38,149 nucleotides of DNA from an uncultured Bacteroidota bacterium (GTDB lineage: Bacteria > Bacteroidota > Bacteroidia > Chitinophagales > Chitinophagaceae), in assembly GCA_946479615.1 (NCBI GenBank), contig CAMLGR010000028.1, positions 1 through 38,149 of the forward strand, in the 5' to 3' direction. Positions 1-7,230 of the stretch are shown here, one piece after another. Each line of letters begins with the position of its first letter. The first letter of the stretch is position 1. The notes under the pieces were generated by a model, which saw nothing but the letters and a program-made list of their open reading frames with translations, did no database searches and was not told the origin of the DNA. The translations under genes and the position numbers were made by a program.

Positions 1-787
1 GCTGGCCGTCCAGCTGGCGCGCGCGGCGGGTTGCAGTGTTATCGCCATCGATCGAGAGGTATTGGGTGATGATATTTACCTGTTGCTCACTTAATCCTTT
101 TTGTGCCAATTCTTCTTTTACTTTTTCCAGCCCGATCTTATCGAGTTTATCGATAGCAACTGTAATGTCAGTTAATTTATCAGTGCCTCCACAGAGTTCG
201 GCCAGTGCAGCCAGTATCTTGCGGCTGTTGATCTTTATTTCAACCGGTACTTTTAATTGTTCAAAAGCAGTGGCATAGATGATAGCCAGTTCTACTTCAT
301 TCAATAATGACTGGCTGCCTACCACATCGGCATCGCATTGATAGAATTCGCGGTAGCGGCCTTTTTGTGGCCGGTCGGCCCGCCATACCGGTTGTATCTG
401 GTAGCGTTTGAAAGGATAGGTGAGCTGGCCATGATTCATGGCTACATAGCGCGCGAAGGGAATAGTAAGATCATATTTCAGCGCTCTTTCGGTCAGGTTC
501 TTATCATTCTTTCCCTGTAATACATTTTCAAAAGCGGCTTTTGCCTTGTGTGTATTCTTCGGATCGCTCAACCCGTTGTTAAGTATTTTGAAAATAAGTT
601 TATCGCCTTCTTCGCCATACTTTCCCATCAGTGTTTCCATGTTTTCCATGGCCGGTGTTTCCAATGGCTGAAATCCATAGACTTCAAAAACAGAACGGAT
701 GGTATTGAAAATATAATTCCGCTTGCGGACAACATCCGGTCCGAAATCCCTGGTGCCCTGTGGTATGCCTGCAGTAACTTTTGCCAT
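1..787 (-). CDS. hisS: Histidine--tRNA ligase, N-terminal part (runs off left edge)
   Basis: This class II aminoacyl-tRNA synthetase charges tRNA-His in the cytoplasm. Reading the minus strand from the ATG at 787 gives an open frame to the window edge (about 262 residues). It begins [17 protein letters not shown], the typical HisRS N-terminus. It contains the segment [13 protein letters not shown] (about residues 102-114) and the class II motif 2 segment [15 protein letters not shown] (about 136-150). An insertion of roughly 25 residues separates the start of the catalytic core from the YDLT segment. The C-terminal catalytic part and the anticodon-binding domain lie outside the window. The start codon is 5 bp after the stop of the upstream phosphatase gene, so the two are probably co-transcribed. 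Identity is secure; only completeness is unknown. Confidence 0.95.
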   Translation of the reverse strand, partial: MAKVTAGIPQGTRDFGPDVVRKRNYIFNTIRSVFEVYGFQPLETPAMENMETLMGKYGEEGDKLIFKILNNGLSDPKNTHKAKAAFENVLQGKNDKNLTERALKYDLTIPFARYVAMNHGQLTYPFKRYQIQPVWRADRPQKGRYREFYQCDADVVGSQSLLNEVELAIIYATAFEQLKVPVEIKINSRKILAALAELCGGTDKLTDITVAIDKLDKIGLEKVKEELAQKGLSEQQVNIITQYLSIDGDNTATRRARQLDGQ

Positions 788-792
788 TCAGA

Positions 793-1293
793 TTATTTCA
801 GGTTTAATGAGTTTTCCAATGTGTCTTTTTTGCCGGGAGGAGCTGCTTTGCTGACGATCGCTTCCGCTACTTCATTGATCATCTTATATACATCATGATA
901 ACCCGGTTCTGTTCCATACCAGGGATCGGGTACATCGAGGTCCTTCCCGGGATGCAGTTCATTCATGAACAGTTCCACTTTGGCCGGGTTGTATTTATTC
1001 TTTGCGATCCGGCGGATCTCCTCCATTACATCGCCGGCCATTGCATAGATCTTGTCGTAAGTTTCGAAATCCTCTGCTACAAACTTTCGTGATCGTTGTT
1101 TACTGATATCGAGACCATTTAACCTGGCCACTTTTTGCGATAGGGTATGTGGCGCTTCGCCGGTATGATACCCGTTGGTACCTGCACTTTCCACGCTCCA
1201 TGATAAACCTGCTTCAAATGCCTTCTGTTGTAATATCCCTTCTGCCAATGGGCTGCGGCAGATATTGCCCAGGCAAACCATTAAGATTTTCAT
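793..1293 (-). CDS. Low-molecular-weight protein-tyrosine phosphatase
   Basis: This is a 166-residue cytoplasmic phosphatase of the LMW-PTP/arsenate-reductase fold. The P-loop C-x5-R is at the extreme N-terminus (CLGNICRS, Cys7 nucleophile, Arg13). The general-acid loop is DPWYG (Asp123), so both catalytic parts are present and the length is normal for the family. In other bacteria such enzymes act on tyrosine kinases of polysaccharide export, but no kinase or capsule gene lies here, so the substrate is unknown. It is the first gene of a minus-strand pair with hisS 5 bp downstream. A TAnnTTTG-like element lies only a few bases upstream of the ATG, suggesting a very short leader. Confidence 0.93.
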   Translation of the reverse strand: MKILMVCLGNICRSPLAEGILQQKAFEAGLSWSVESAGTNGYHTGEAPHTLSQKVARLNGLDISKQRSRKFVAEDFETYDKIYAMAGDVMEEIRRIAKNKYNPAKVELFMNELHPGKDLDVPDPWYGTEPGYHDVYKMINEVAEAIVSKAAPPGKKDTLENSLNLK

Positions 1294-1297
1294 GTGG

Positions 1298-1305
1298 CGA
1301 AGATA
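1298..1305 (-). promoter_or_regulatory. Candidate Bacteroidota -7 element for the phosphatase-hisS pair
   Basis: On the minus strand this reads TATCTTCG, one mismatch from the Bacteroidota -7 consensus TAnnTTTG, and ends 4 bp before the ATG at 1293. No convincing -33 TTG is seen upstream. The transcript would be nearly leaderless. Confidence 0.4.
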
Positions 1306-1311
1306 GTTAAC

Positions 1312-1355
1312 AGCCGGCAGTTGGCAGTCTTGCAGCCGGCTGCCAACTGCCGGCT
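1312..1355. repeat. Perfect 16-bp inverted repeat between divergent genes
   Basis: The arms AGCCGGCAGTTGGCAG (1312-1327) and its exact reverse complement (1340-1355) are separated by 12 bp. The repeat sits in the 110-bp spacer between the divergent phosphatase and TonB-family genes. There is no T-tract on either side, so it is not an intrinsic terminator. It may be a regulatory palindrome or a REP-like intergenic element. Confidence 0.85.
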
Positions 1356-1403
1356 ATTATGGAATTTCCCTTCACACCGCATCTTATTCACTAAAGTATA
1401 GCC

Positions 1404-2213
1404 ATGACTAACAATGAAATTTTGCAGGCCAACCTGCTCGACATTTTATTTGATGGCCGTAATAAAGAATACGGTGCCTATGCGATCCGCAGAGGATATA
1501 ATAACCGTATGCTGATGGCCCTGGGAATTGGTTTATCAGGCCTTTTTCTTTTATTCTTTATCAATATCAACCATACCAGTGGAAATAAAGATCCTCTTCA
1601 GAAACCGCCGGGTATACAATTGACAGCAGTGGAAGTAGCACCGGATAAAACAGAGAAACCACCTGCCAGGACTGTTCCGGCTAAACCGGCGGAACCTGTA
1701 AAAACGATCAAAAACACCACACCGGTATTGGTAAAGGATAATCTGATCGAGCATACGGAAGTGCCGGATGTGGAAACTATTGCTGATAATATCAGTAGTA
1801 CAGCAAATAATGAAGGCAAACCATCGGATGGCACTATGATTGCAACTTCATCTGCTGCCGGGGGCACCGGTACTGCACTAACAGTTGTTGATGATCCGCC
1901 ACCTGCGCTGCCTTCTTCATTGCCGGAATTTCCGGGTGGTTTCAAAGCCTTGCAGGAATACCTGTCCCGTAACCTGGCGACACCTGATAATCTTGAAACA
2001 GGAGAGAAAAAGATCGTCAGAGCACGGTTTTTGGTTGATAAAGACGGTTCAGTATCAAGTGTTGAGATCAATGTAAGCGGGGGAAGTTTTTTTGACAGGG
2101 AAGTCATCCGCGTATGTAAAAAGATGCCCCGGTGGAAACCAGCTATTCAAAATGGAGTTGCCGTTGCTATGAGTTATATATTACCTGTAACATTTATCGG
2201 GGTAGAACAATAA
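1404..2213 (+). CDS. TonB-family energy transducer protein
   Basis: This 269-residue envelope protein opens with a cytoplasmic stretch NNEILQANLLDILFDGRNKEYGAYAIRR-type, written here in pieces: DILFDGRN, then KEYGAYAIRR, the usual N-terminus of Bacteroidota TonB proteins. One membrane helix follows at about 36-54, then a Pro/Thr-rich periplasmic linker and a TonB C-terminal domain from about residue 175 (LPEFPGGFKAL, later RWKPAIQNG). TonB couples the ExbBD proton-driven motor to outer-membrane receptors. A second TonB with the same architecture is encoded at 24217-25038 beside exbB/exbD, so this is a paralogue without its own motor genes. It starts a plus-strand run that continues with a small membrane protein and a PstS-like protein. 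Confidence 0.85.
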   Translation: MTNNEILQANLLDILFDGRNKEYGAYAIRRGYNNRMLMALGIGLSGLFLLFFININHTSGNKDPLQKPPGIQLTAVEVAPDKTEKPPARTVPAKPAEPVKTIKNTTPVLVKDNLIEHTEVPDVETIADNISSTANNEGKPSDGTMIATSSAAGGTGTALTVVDDPPPALPSSLPEFPGGFKALQEYLSRNLATPDNLETGEKKIVRARFLVDKDGSVSSVEINVSGGSFFDREVIRVCKKMPRWKPAIQNGVAVAMSYILPVTFIGVEQ

Positions 2214-2251
2214 AAATGTGATAATTTGGCCGTCCTGAAAACAAAATTTCT

Positions 2252-2491
2252 ATGATCGAGGAGTACGAAAAGAAAAAAAGAAAGCAAATAGCCTCTATGA
2301 AAGCACTGATGGATTATGGTATTGGCGTACTTATCCTGCTGATGGGTCTTTTTTTTCTTTTCCGGAACAAGCTGAATATTTCATTCAATGAAAGCTTTCC
2401 TCCGAATACGATGGATAAGATATTCGGGACCATTTGTATTTTCTATGGTGCATGGCGGATATACAGGGGGTATCAGAAAAAATATTTTTAG
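2252..2491 (+). CDS. Small two-helix membrane protein, function unknown
   Basis: This 79-residue protein has a basic, Lys-rich N-terminus (EEYEKKKRKQ). One hydrophobic helix lies at about 22-42 (GIGVLILLMGLFFLF), and a second weaker one at about 54-71 (IFGTICIFYGAWRIYRG). I do not recognise a named family. Its stop codon TAG is immediately followed by the ATG of the PstS-like gene, so the two are translationally adjacent. It sits between a TonB and a substrate-binding protein, an arrangement I recall from other Bacteroidota next to ExbB/ExbD/TonB genes. A role connected with the energy-transduction cluster is an inference only. Confidence 0.7.
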   Translation: MIEEYEKKKRKQIASMKALMDYGIGVLILLMGLFFLFRNKLNISFNESFPPNTMDKIFGTICIFYGAWRIYRGYQKKYF

Positions 2492-3427
2492 ATGAGAGTA
2501 AGAGTTCCGTTTGTTTCTGCCGTCTTATGTTGCCTGGTATCCTGTTTAATCCTTTTGAATAGTTGTCAGTCAAAGAAGCAGACCAGGAAGAAGCCTGACG
2601 ATACCATGAATAATGGAAGGATACTTGTCAGTGCAGATGAATCATTCAAACCGATCATCGAGGCGCAGAAACAAGTGTATGAATCGAATCATTTGGGTAC
2701 TATTATAAACGTACAGTATAAAGCAGAAGCAGAGTGTTTAAAGGATTTTGGAACGGATAGTGTGCGTATGGTGATTGCGACAAGAGGATGTAACGAGCAG
2801 GAGATCGATTTCATGGTTCATACAATGGATGTGCAACCGGAATGGATGACAGTGGCAAGAGATGCGATTGCAGTGATGGTAAATCCACGATCAGCCGATT
2901 CATTGTTCAGTATGAAAGACCTGAAAGAGATACTGACAGGGAAATTTAAGAAAAAATTAATCCCGGTATTTGACGGTCTTCAGGCAACCAGCACGGTGCG
3001 GTTTATCGTCGATTCAGTGTTACGTGGCGATTCGTTAGGTGTCGAAACAAGAGCCGCTAAAACAAGCCAGGAAGTGATCGATTTTGTAGCGAATAATCCT
3101 GATGCGGTGGGATTCATTGGAGTAAGCTGGATTGGTAATAAAGATGATGCGGATCAACTTAGTTTTTTGAAAAAAGTTAAAATTGCGTGGATCGAGAGTA
3201 AAGACAGCGCCGGGCAATATATTTTGCCTGTACAGGCAAATATTTACAGCAATCGTTACCCGATGGTACGTGATTTGGTATACATACTAAAAGAGAATTA
3301 CAAAGGGCTGGGACATGGCTTTGCAGATTTTATGAGCGGAGAGATCGGACAACTTATTTTTAAAAGGGCTTACCTGATGCCGGCAAAAAAGAACTTCAGC
3401 ATCCGGCCGGTCGAGTTGAGGCAGTAA
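2492..3427 (+). CDS. PstS-like substrate-binding lipoprotein
   Basis: This 311-residue protein has a lipoprotein signal: hydrophobic residues about 6-24 ending in LLNSC, so the lipidated Cys is near residue 25. The mature part has the type 2 periplasmic-binding fold of the PstS/SBP family, including ILVSADESFKPIIEAQ near the start, IATRGCNEQEID, and FVANNPDAVGFIGVSW. The family usually binds phosphate or related oxyanions. No PstC, PstA or PstB lies nearby, so it is not part of a local phosphate ABC transporter. Its start abuts the stop of the preceding gene, and the TPR gene follows after 37 bp. A role tied to TonB or stress sensing is possible but unproven. Confidence 0.8.
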   Translation: MRVRVPFVSAVLCCLVSCLILLNSCQSKKQTRKKPDDTMNNGRILVSADESFKPIIEAQKQVYESNHLGTIINVQYKAEAECLKDFGTDSVRMVIATRGCNEQEIDFMVHTMDVQPEWMTVARDAIAVMVNPRSADSLFSMKDLKEILTGKFKKKLIPVFDGLQATSTVRFIVDSVLRGDSLGVETRAAKTSQEVIDFVANNPDAVGFIGVSWIGNKDDADQLSFLKKVKIAWIESKDSAGQYILPVQANIYSNRYPMVRDLVYILKENYKGLGHGFADFMSGEIGQLIFKRAYLMPAKKNFSIRPVELRQ

Positions 3428-3433
3428 AATGTT

Positions 3434-3441
3434 TATATTTA
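3434..3441 (+). promoter_or_regulatory. Candidate -7 element upstream of the TPR gene
   Basis: The sequence TATATTTA matches TAnnTTTG at all but the last base. A TTG lies 16-18 bp upstream (3416-3418), a somewhat short spacing for a -33 element. It is followed by a purine-rich AAAAAAAGGAACG before the ATG at 3465. Confidence 0.35.
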
Positions 3442-3464
3442 CAAATTATAAAAAAAGGAACGTA

Positions 3465-5192
3465 ATGAAGAAAACTTTTATATCTGTTCTGAGTACTTTT
3501 TTACTAACGATAGGTGCTGTTAATGCGCAAACGGTGGCCACCGGGGTCAATGATGTGTATGCAGAAAGATTTCAGTCTGCTAAATCAACGTTTGAAAAAT
3601 TGATAGCCGCTAATCCTAATGATATCGATGCAACATACTGGCTTGGCCAGACCTATATAGAAATGGATGATGTAGCCGGCGCTAAAGCAGTATATGAAAA
3701 AGGGCTGGCATCCAGTTCCAATGCTCCCTTATTGCAGGTTGGAATGGGCGAAGTAGAACTGATCCAGAACAAGATCAACGAAGCACGTCAGCATTTTGAA
3801 GCAGCGATCACCGCTACTGCCGGTAAAAAGGGTGGTAACGATCCTGTTATATTAAATGCAGTAGGTAAAGCGATCACCGATGTATATACCGATAAAGAAA
3901 AGAAAGGCGATATCAACTTTGCCGTACAAAAATTAGAAGAAGCATCCCAAAGCAAAACAAAGGACAATGTATTGCTGGGTGATATATATGTAAACCTGGG
4001 TAATGCTTATTTAAAAGCCAAACCAGGTGAAAATGGTGGACAGGCTTTCTCCAGTTATCAAAAAGCAGTAGAAGTCAACCCGAATTTTGCACTGGCATAT
4101 TATCGGATGGCTAAATTATTCCAGACCCAGAAAAATTGGGAGCTGTATGAAAAATACCTGAATGATGCCGTGGCAAAAGATCCCCGTTTCGCCATTGGTT
4201 ATTACGACCTGGCCTATTTCAAAATGGGTAAGCTGGATTTCACCGCCGCAGAACAATTCGCACAGAAATTTTCACAATCAGCCGATGCCGATCCGCAAAA
4301 TGAATACCTGCGTTACAGTATCCTGTATACTCAAAAGAACTACGACCAGGCTATCAGCGGTGCGCAGTCGATTATCAGCCGTTTAGGTGATAAGACAAAG
4401 GCCCGTGTGTACAAACTGATCGCATACAGCACCCTGGAGAAAAAAGATTCCGCCGGAGCCAAACAATACATTGATAAGTATTTCGAAAAAGCAAAACCAG
4501 AAGATATTGTAGCGCTCGATTATTCATTGAAAGCGGATATCTATTCTGCGATCCCGGGCCAGGAAGATGTGGTATTCAATAGTTACCTCGATGGTCTGAA
4601 AGCAGATACGGTGCTTGACAATAAACTAGACCTGCTCAAGAAAGGGATTGCTTTCTTCGCTGCAAGGAAACAATATGATAAAGAAGCGCAACTGGAACAA
4701 AAAGTATTGGAAATAAAACCTACTCCGACGATCAATGATTATTTCGCGGCAGGTTTGTCCAACTACAGGACAAAGACAGATTCCGGTTATGTGAAATCAT
4801 ACAATCTTTTCAAAATAGTCGCTGATAAATATCCTGATCAGTCATTTGGCTGGGAATGGAAATATAATAATGCGATATTGATCGATACGACCACCAAGGA
4901 CAGTATAGCAGTTCCGGATGCGATGGCCCTGTTGAAATTTGCGCAAACAGATACCGTGAAATATGCCAAGCAGATCTCGAATGCGTCTTATTATCTCGCC
5001 AACTACTACCTGGAAGAGAAAAAAGACAAGGATAAAGCGATCGAATACCTGCAAATAATGGCGAATGCTACGGCTGATCCGGCATTGAAACAAAATATTA
5101 CTGATAACATTGGAAAATTAAGAGCCGCCCCGGTCAGGCAGCAGCAACCACCTGCCAAGCCTGCACCGCCCAGGACCACGACGAGGCAATAG
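3465..5192 (+). CDS. Secreted tetratricopeptide-repeat protein
   Basis: The chosen start (ATG 3465) gives 575 residues with a classical signal peptide (MKKTFISVLSTFLLTIGAVNA, cleavage before QT). A longer reading from 3429 would put 12 non-signal residues before it and is unlikely. The mature protein is made of TPR-like helical hairpins, for example PNDIDATYWLGQTYIEMDD, PVILNAVGKAITDVY and PNFALAYYRMAKLFQ. It ends in a Gln/Pro-rich tail (RQQQPPAKPAPPRTTTRQ). TPR arrays are protein-protein scaffolds, and here one would act in the periplasm or at the outer membrane. It is the last gene of the run starting at 1404 and is followed by a strong terminator. The specific partner is unknown. Confidence 0.88.
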   Translation: MKKTFISVLSTFLLTIGAVNAQTVATGVNDVYAERFQSAKSTFEKLIAANPNDIDATYWLGQTYIEMDDVAGAKAVYEKGLASSSNAPLLQVGMGEVELIQNKINEARQHFEAAITATAGKKGGNDPVILNAVGKAITDVYTDKEKKGDINFAVQKLEEASQSKTKDNVLLGDIYVNLGNAYLKAKPGENGGQAFSSYQKAVEVNPNFALAYYRMAKLFQTQKNWELYEKYLNDAVAKDPRFAIGYYDLAYFKMGKLDFTAAEQFAQKFSQSADADPQNEYLRYSILYTQKNYDQAISGAQSIISRLGDKTKARVYKLIAYSTLEKKDSAGAKQYIDKYFEKAKPEDIVALDYSLKADIYSAIPGQEDVVFNSYLDGLKADTVLDNKLDLLKKGIAFFAARKQYDKEAQLEQKVLEIKPTPTINDYFAAGLSNYRTKTDSGYVKSYNLFKIVADKYPDQSFGWEWKYNNAILIDTTTKDSIAVPDAMALLKFAQTDTVKYAKQISNASYYLANYYLEEKKDKDKAIEYLQIMANATADPALKQNITDNIGKLRAAPVRQQQPPAKPAPPRTTTRQ

Positions 5193-5230
5193 CGCCACGT
5201 AACGAAATTGTTATCATATTTAGTACAATC

Positions 5231-5262
5231 AAGCTGCCCGGTTTTGCCGGGCAGCTTTTTTT
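5231..5262 (+). terminator. Rho-independent terminator
   Basis: An 11-bp GC-rich stem (AAGCTGCCCGG, loop TTTTG, then its complement) runs into a T-tract ending at 5262. It lies 38 bp after the TPR gene and separates that unit from the nuo operon. Confidence 0.93.
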
Positions 5263-5306
5263 ATGCGTTGATACAGAAATTGTTCGGATAATTGGGGTTG
5301 CTGACT

Positions 5307-5314
5307 TATTTTTG
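5307..5314 (+). promoter_or_regulatory. Candidate main promoter of the nuo operon
   Basis: TATTTTTG matches the Bacteroidota -7 consensus TAnnTTTG exactly and lies 18 bp upstream of the nuoA ATG and 44 bp after the terminator. A TTG at 5280-5282 could be the -33 element, with slightly long spacing. Confidence 0.55.
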
Positions 5315-5332
5315 CCGGCAGGGTAAAAACTT

Positions 5333-5728
5333 ATGATCTATTTACTCCAGTTAAATCCATCTTCATCCGATGCCAGCTCCTACCTGCCGGTCGCCCTACA
5401 GGTCGTTTTTGCCGTCGGACTTATCGTTTTCTTAACGGTATTGACCCATCTGCTTGGTCCCAAAAGAAAAACGACTGATAAATTACAAACTTTTGCCAGC
5501 GGTATCGAATCTCATGGCGATGCACGTCAGCCGATGGCGATCAAGTATTTCCTCACTGCCATTTTATTTGTTCTTTTTGATGTAGAAGTGATATTCTTCT
5601 ACCCCTATGCCGTCAATTTCAAGGAACTGGGCTGGAGTGGTTTTTGGGCAGTGATCATGTTCGTGGCTTTCTTCCTGTGCGGATTTGTATATATAATAAA
5701 AAAAGGTGCGTTAAAGTGGGAAGATTAG
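5333..5728 (+). CDS. nuoA: NADH-quinone oxidoreductase subunit A
   Basis: A 131-residue membrane subunit of complex I with three hydrophobic helices at about 19-41, 69-92 and 98-121. The diagnostic segment is FLTAILFVLFDVEVIFFYPYA (split here: FLTAILFVLFD then VEVIFFYPYA), with the conserved acidic pair Asp/Glu in the second helix. The loop between helices 1 and 2 carries GIESHGDARQP, the family's variable Cys-loop equivalent. It is the first gene of the operon, 18 bp downstream of an exact TAnnTTTG element. Confidence 0.96.
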   Translation: MIYLLQLNPSSSDASSYLPVALQVVFAVGLIVFLTVLTHLLGPKRKTTDKLQTFASGIESHGDARQPMAIKYFLTAILFVLFDVEVIFFYPYAVNFKELGWSGFWAVIMFVAFFLCGFVYIIKKGALKWED

Positions 5729-5760
5729 GCCTGGAAGCAATTTGAAATGTGATAATGTGC

Positions 5761-5839
5761 AAATTTGAAGATAGAATGCAGGAACTTTGAACGATTGGAA
5801 TTGTTATTATGATAGGTTCGTTTTCAAATCTTCAAATTT
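5761..5839. repeat. Inverted repeat in the nuoA-nuoB spacer
   Basis: AAATTTGAAGAT at 5761-5772 is the exact reverse complement of 5828-5839, with 55 bp between. Flanking words (TTTGAAATGTGATAATGTG before it, TTCCAAATC after the right arm) extend the similarity loosely. It belongs to the ATTTGGAAATGTGATG word family also seen in the B-C, C-D and J-K spacers. Confidence 0.7.
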
Positions 5840-5857
5840 CCAAATCAAATAATTATT

Positions 5858-6442
5858 ATGGCACGTCCCGTATCATATAACATTCATAAAAAACCTCTCG
5901 AAAATGATATCAGCATGGCTGAAATGCCGGCAGGTCACCAGGGAGAAGGTTTTTTTGCCACTTCACTGAACAGTGTTATTGGCCTGGCCAGGAAAAATTC
6001 TATCTGGCCTCTTCCTTTTGCTACTTCCTGCTGCGGTATCGAATTCATGGCTACCATGGGTTCGCATTATGATCTGGCCAGGTTTGGCAGCGAAAGAGTA
6101 GGTTTTTCTCCGCGCCAATGCGATCTTTTAATGGTGATGGGAACCATCGCCAAAAAAATGGGTCCTGTGGTTAAACAGGTATACCTGCAAATGGCCGAAC
6201 CCCGCTGGGTGATTGCCGTAGGCGCCTGCGCTTCCAGCGGAGGTATTTTCGATACATACAGCGTATTGCAGGGAATAGACCAGGTGGTGCCGGTTGATGT
6301 GTACGTCCCCGGATGCCCCCCACGTCCCGAAGCAATTATCGATGGTGTGATGAGGATACAGGACCTCGTAGGAAAAGAGAGCTTGCGGAGAAGAAATAGT
6401 GACCGGTATAAAGGGTTGCTCGAAAGCTATGGAATACAATAA
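5858..6442 (+). CDS. nuoB: NADH-quinone oxidoreductase subunit B (cluster N2 protein)
   Basis: A 194-residue peripheral-arm subunit that holds the terminal 4Fe-4S cluster N2 handing electrons to quinone. The ligands are all visible: the adjacent cysteines Cys58-Cys59 in SCCGIEFMA, Cys124 in GACASSGG and Cys153 in VPGCPPRPE. Length and N-terminus are normal. The spacers on both sides (129 and 88 bp) are unusually long for a nuo operon and both hold inverted repeats. Confidence 0.97.
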   Translation: MARPVSYNIHKKPLENDISMAEMPAGHQGEGFFATSLNSVIGLARKNSIWPLPFATSCCGIEFMATMGSHYDLARFGSERVGFSPRQCDLLMVMGTIAKKMGPVVKQVYLQMAEPRWVIAVGACASSGGIFDTYSVLQGIDQVVPVDVYVPGCPPRPEAIIDGVMRIQDLVGKESLRRRNSDRYKGLLESYGIQ

Positions 6443-6444
6443 GC

Positions 6445-6527
6445 GATTTGAAAATTTGGAAATGTGCTGATGAAATCATTTTAAGGACAGCCATCTTCCA
6501 ATTCTCAAATCTCCAAATTTTCAAATC
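6445..6527. repeat. Perfect 16-bp inverted repeat in the nuoB-nuoC spacer
   Basis: GATTTGAAAATTTGGA (6445-6460) pairs exactly with 6512-6527. The loop is 51 nt. The repeat starts 2 bp after the nuoB stop and ends 3 bp before the nuoC ATG, so it fills the whole spacer. Confidence 0.85.
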
Positions 6528-6530
6528 TGA

Positions 6531-7121
6531 ATGGGATTGACTAACGAACATATTAAACAACGGCTTACAGAGAAATTCGCTGACCAGGTCAGTGCATTTG
6601 AAGAGACTTATGGCATGCTCGGTTTTGAAGCGCCCAAAGAGCTCAATCTGAAAGTGCTCAATTTCCTTTACGATGATGATGAATTAAAGTTCCGTTTCAT
6701 GACGGACCTCTGTGCGGTGCATTATCCTGATAAATTGGGAAAAGAGCTGGCTGTGGTTTATCACCTGCATAACCTGGTTGATAATACCAGGATACGTTTC
6801 AAAGTATTTACCGATATCAATACACCGGATATTTATACGGCCACGGGATTATTCTCTGCTGCCAATTGGATGGAAAGAGAAACCTATGACCTGTATGGCG
6901 TGAACTTCGTCGGGCACCCCAATCTCAAACGCATTCTGAATGTGGATGAGATGGATTATTTCCCGATGCGTAAACAATACCCGCTCGAAGATCAAAGTCG
7001 TATCGATAAGGATGATGAAATGTTTGGTCGCGGCGGAACGGTTGGTTTTGGTACCGAGAAAACAGATCATGGCACCCTGATCGAATCGCATAAGGATGGA
7101 GTGCAGGATGATATTGTGTGA
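6531..7121 (+). CDS. nuoC: NADH-quinone oxidoreductase subunit C
   Basis: A 196-residue peripheral-arm subunit corresponding to the 30-kDa subunit. The family signature region is near residues 104-150: NWMERETYDLYGVNFVGHPNL followed by YFPMRKQYPLED (shown as separate pieces NWMERETYDLYG, VNFVGHPNLKR, MRKQYPLED). It is a separate gene, not fused to nuoD as in enteric bacteria. The ATG at 6531 lies 3 bp after the right arm of the upstream repeat, so RNA folding there could influence initiation. Confidence 0.95.
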   Translation: MGLTNEHIKQRLTEKFADQVSAFEETYGMLGFEAPKELNLKVLNFLYDDDELKFRFMTDLCAVHYPDKLGKELAVVYHLHNLVDNTRIRFKVFTDINTPDIYTATGLFSAANWMERETYDLYGVNFVGHPNLKRILNVDEMDYFPMRKQYPLEDQSRIDKDDEMFGRGGTVGFGTEKTDHGTLIESHKDGVQDDIV

Positions 7122-7132
7122 TTAGGTAATGT

Positions 7133-7204
7133 GATGATTTGGTGATTTGATAATGTAGTGATGATAATTTCCCAATTATCTCATCCATACATTTCCAAAT
7201 CATC
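7133..7204. repeat. Short inverted repeat in the nuoC-nuoD spacer
   Basis: GATGATTTGG at 7133-7142 is the reverse complement of 7195-7204. The left half contains AATGTGATGATTTGG (7128-7142), which recurs exactly in the nuoJ-nuoK spacer at 14913-14927. The stem is only 10 bp, but the shared word supports a common origin. Confidence 0.5.
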
Positions 7205-7230
7205 CTTCATCGCATCTTCAAATTGAATTT

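Noticed and set aside
36..278. Plus-strand frames over the hisS region and many opposite-strand frames within nuo genes
   Set aside because: They are shadows of well-supported genes on the other strand or in other frames, and their translations look non-protein-like.
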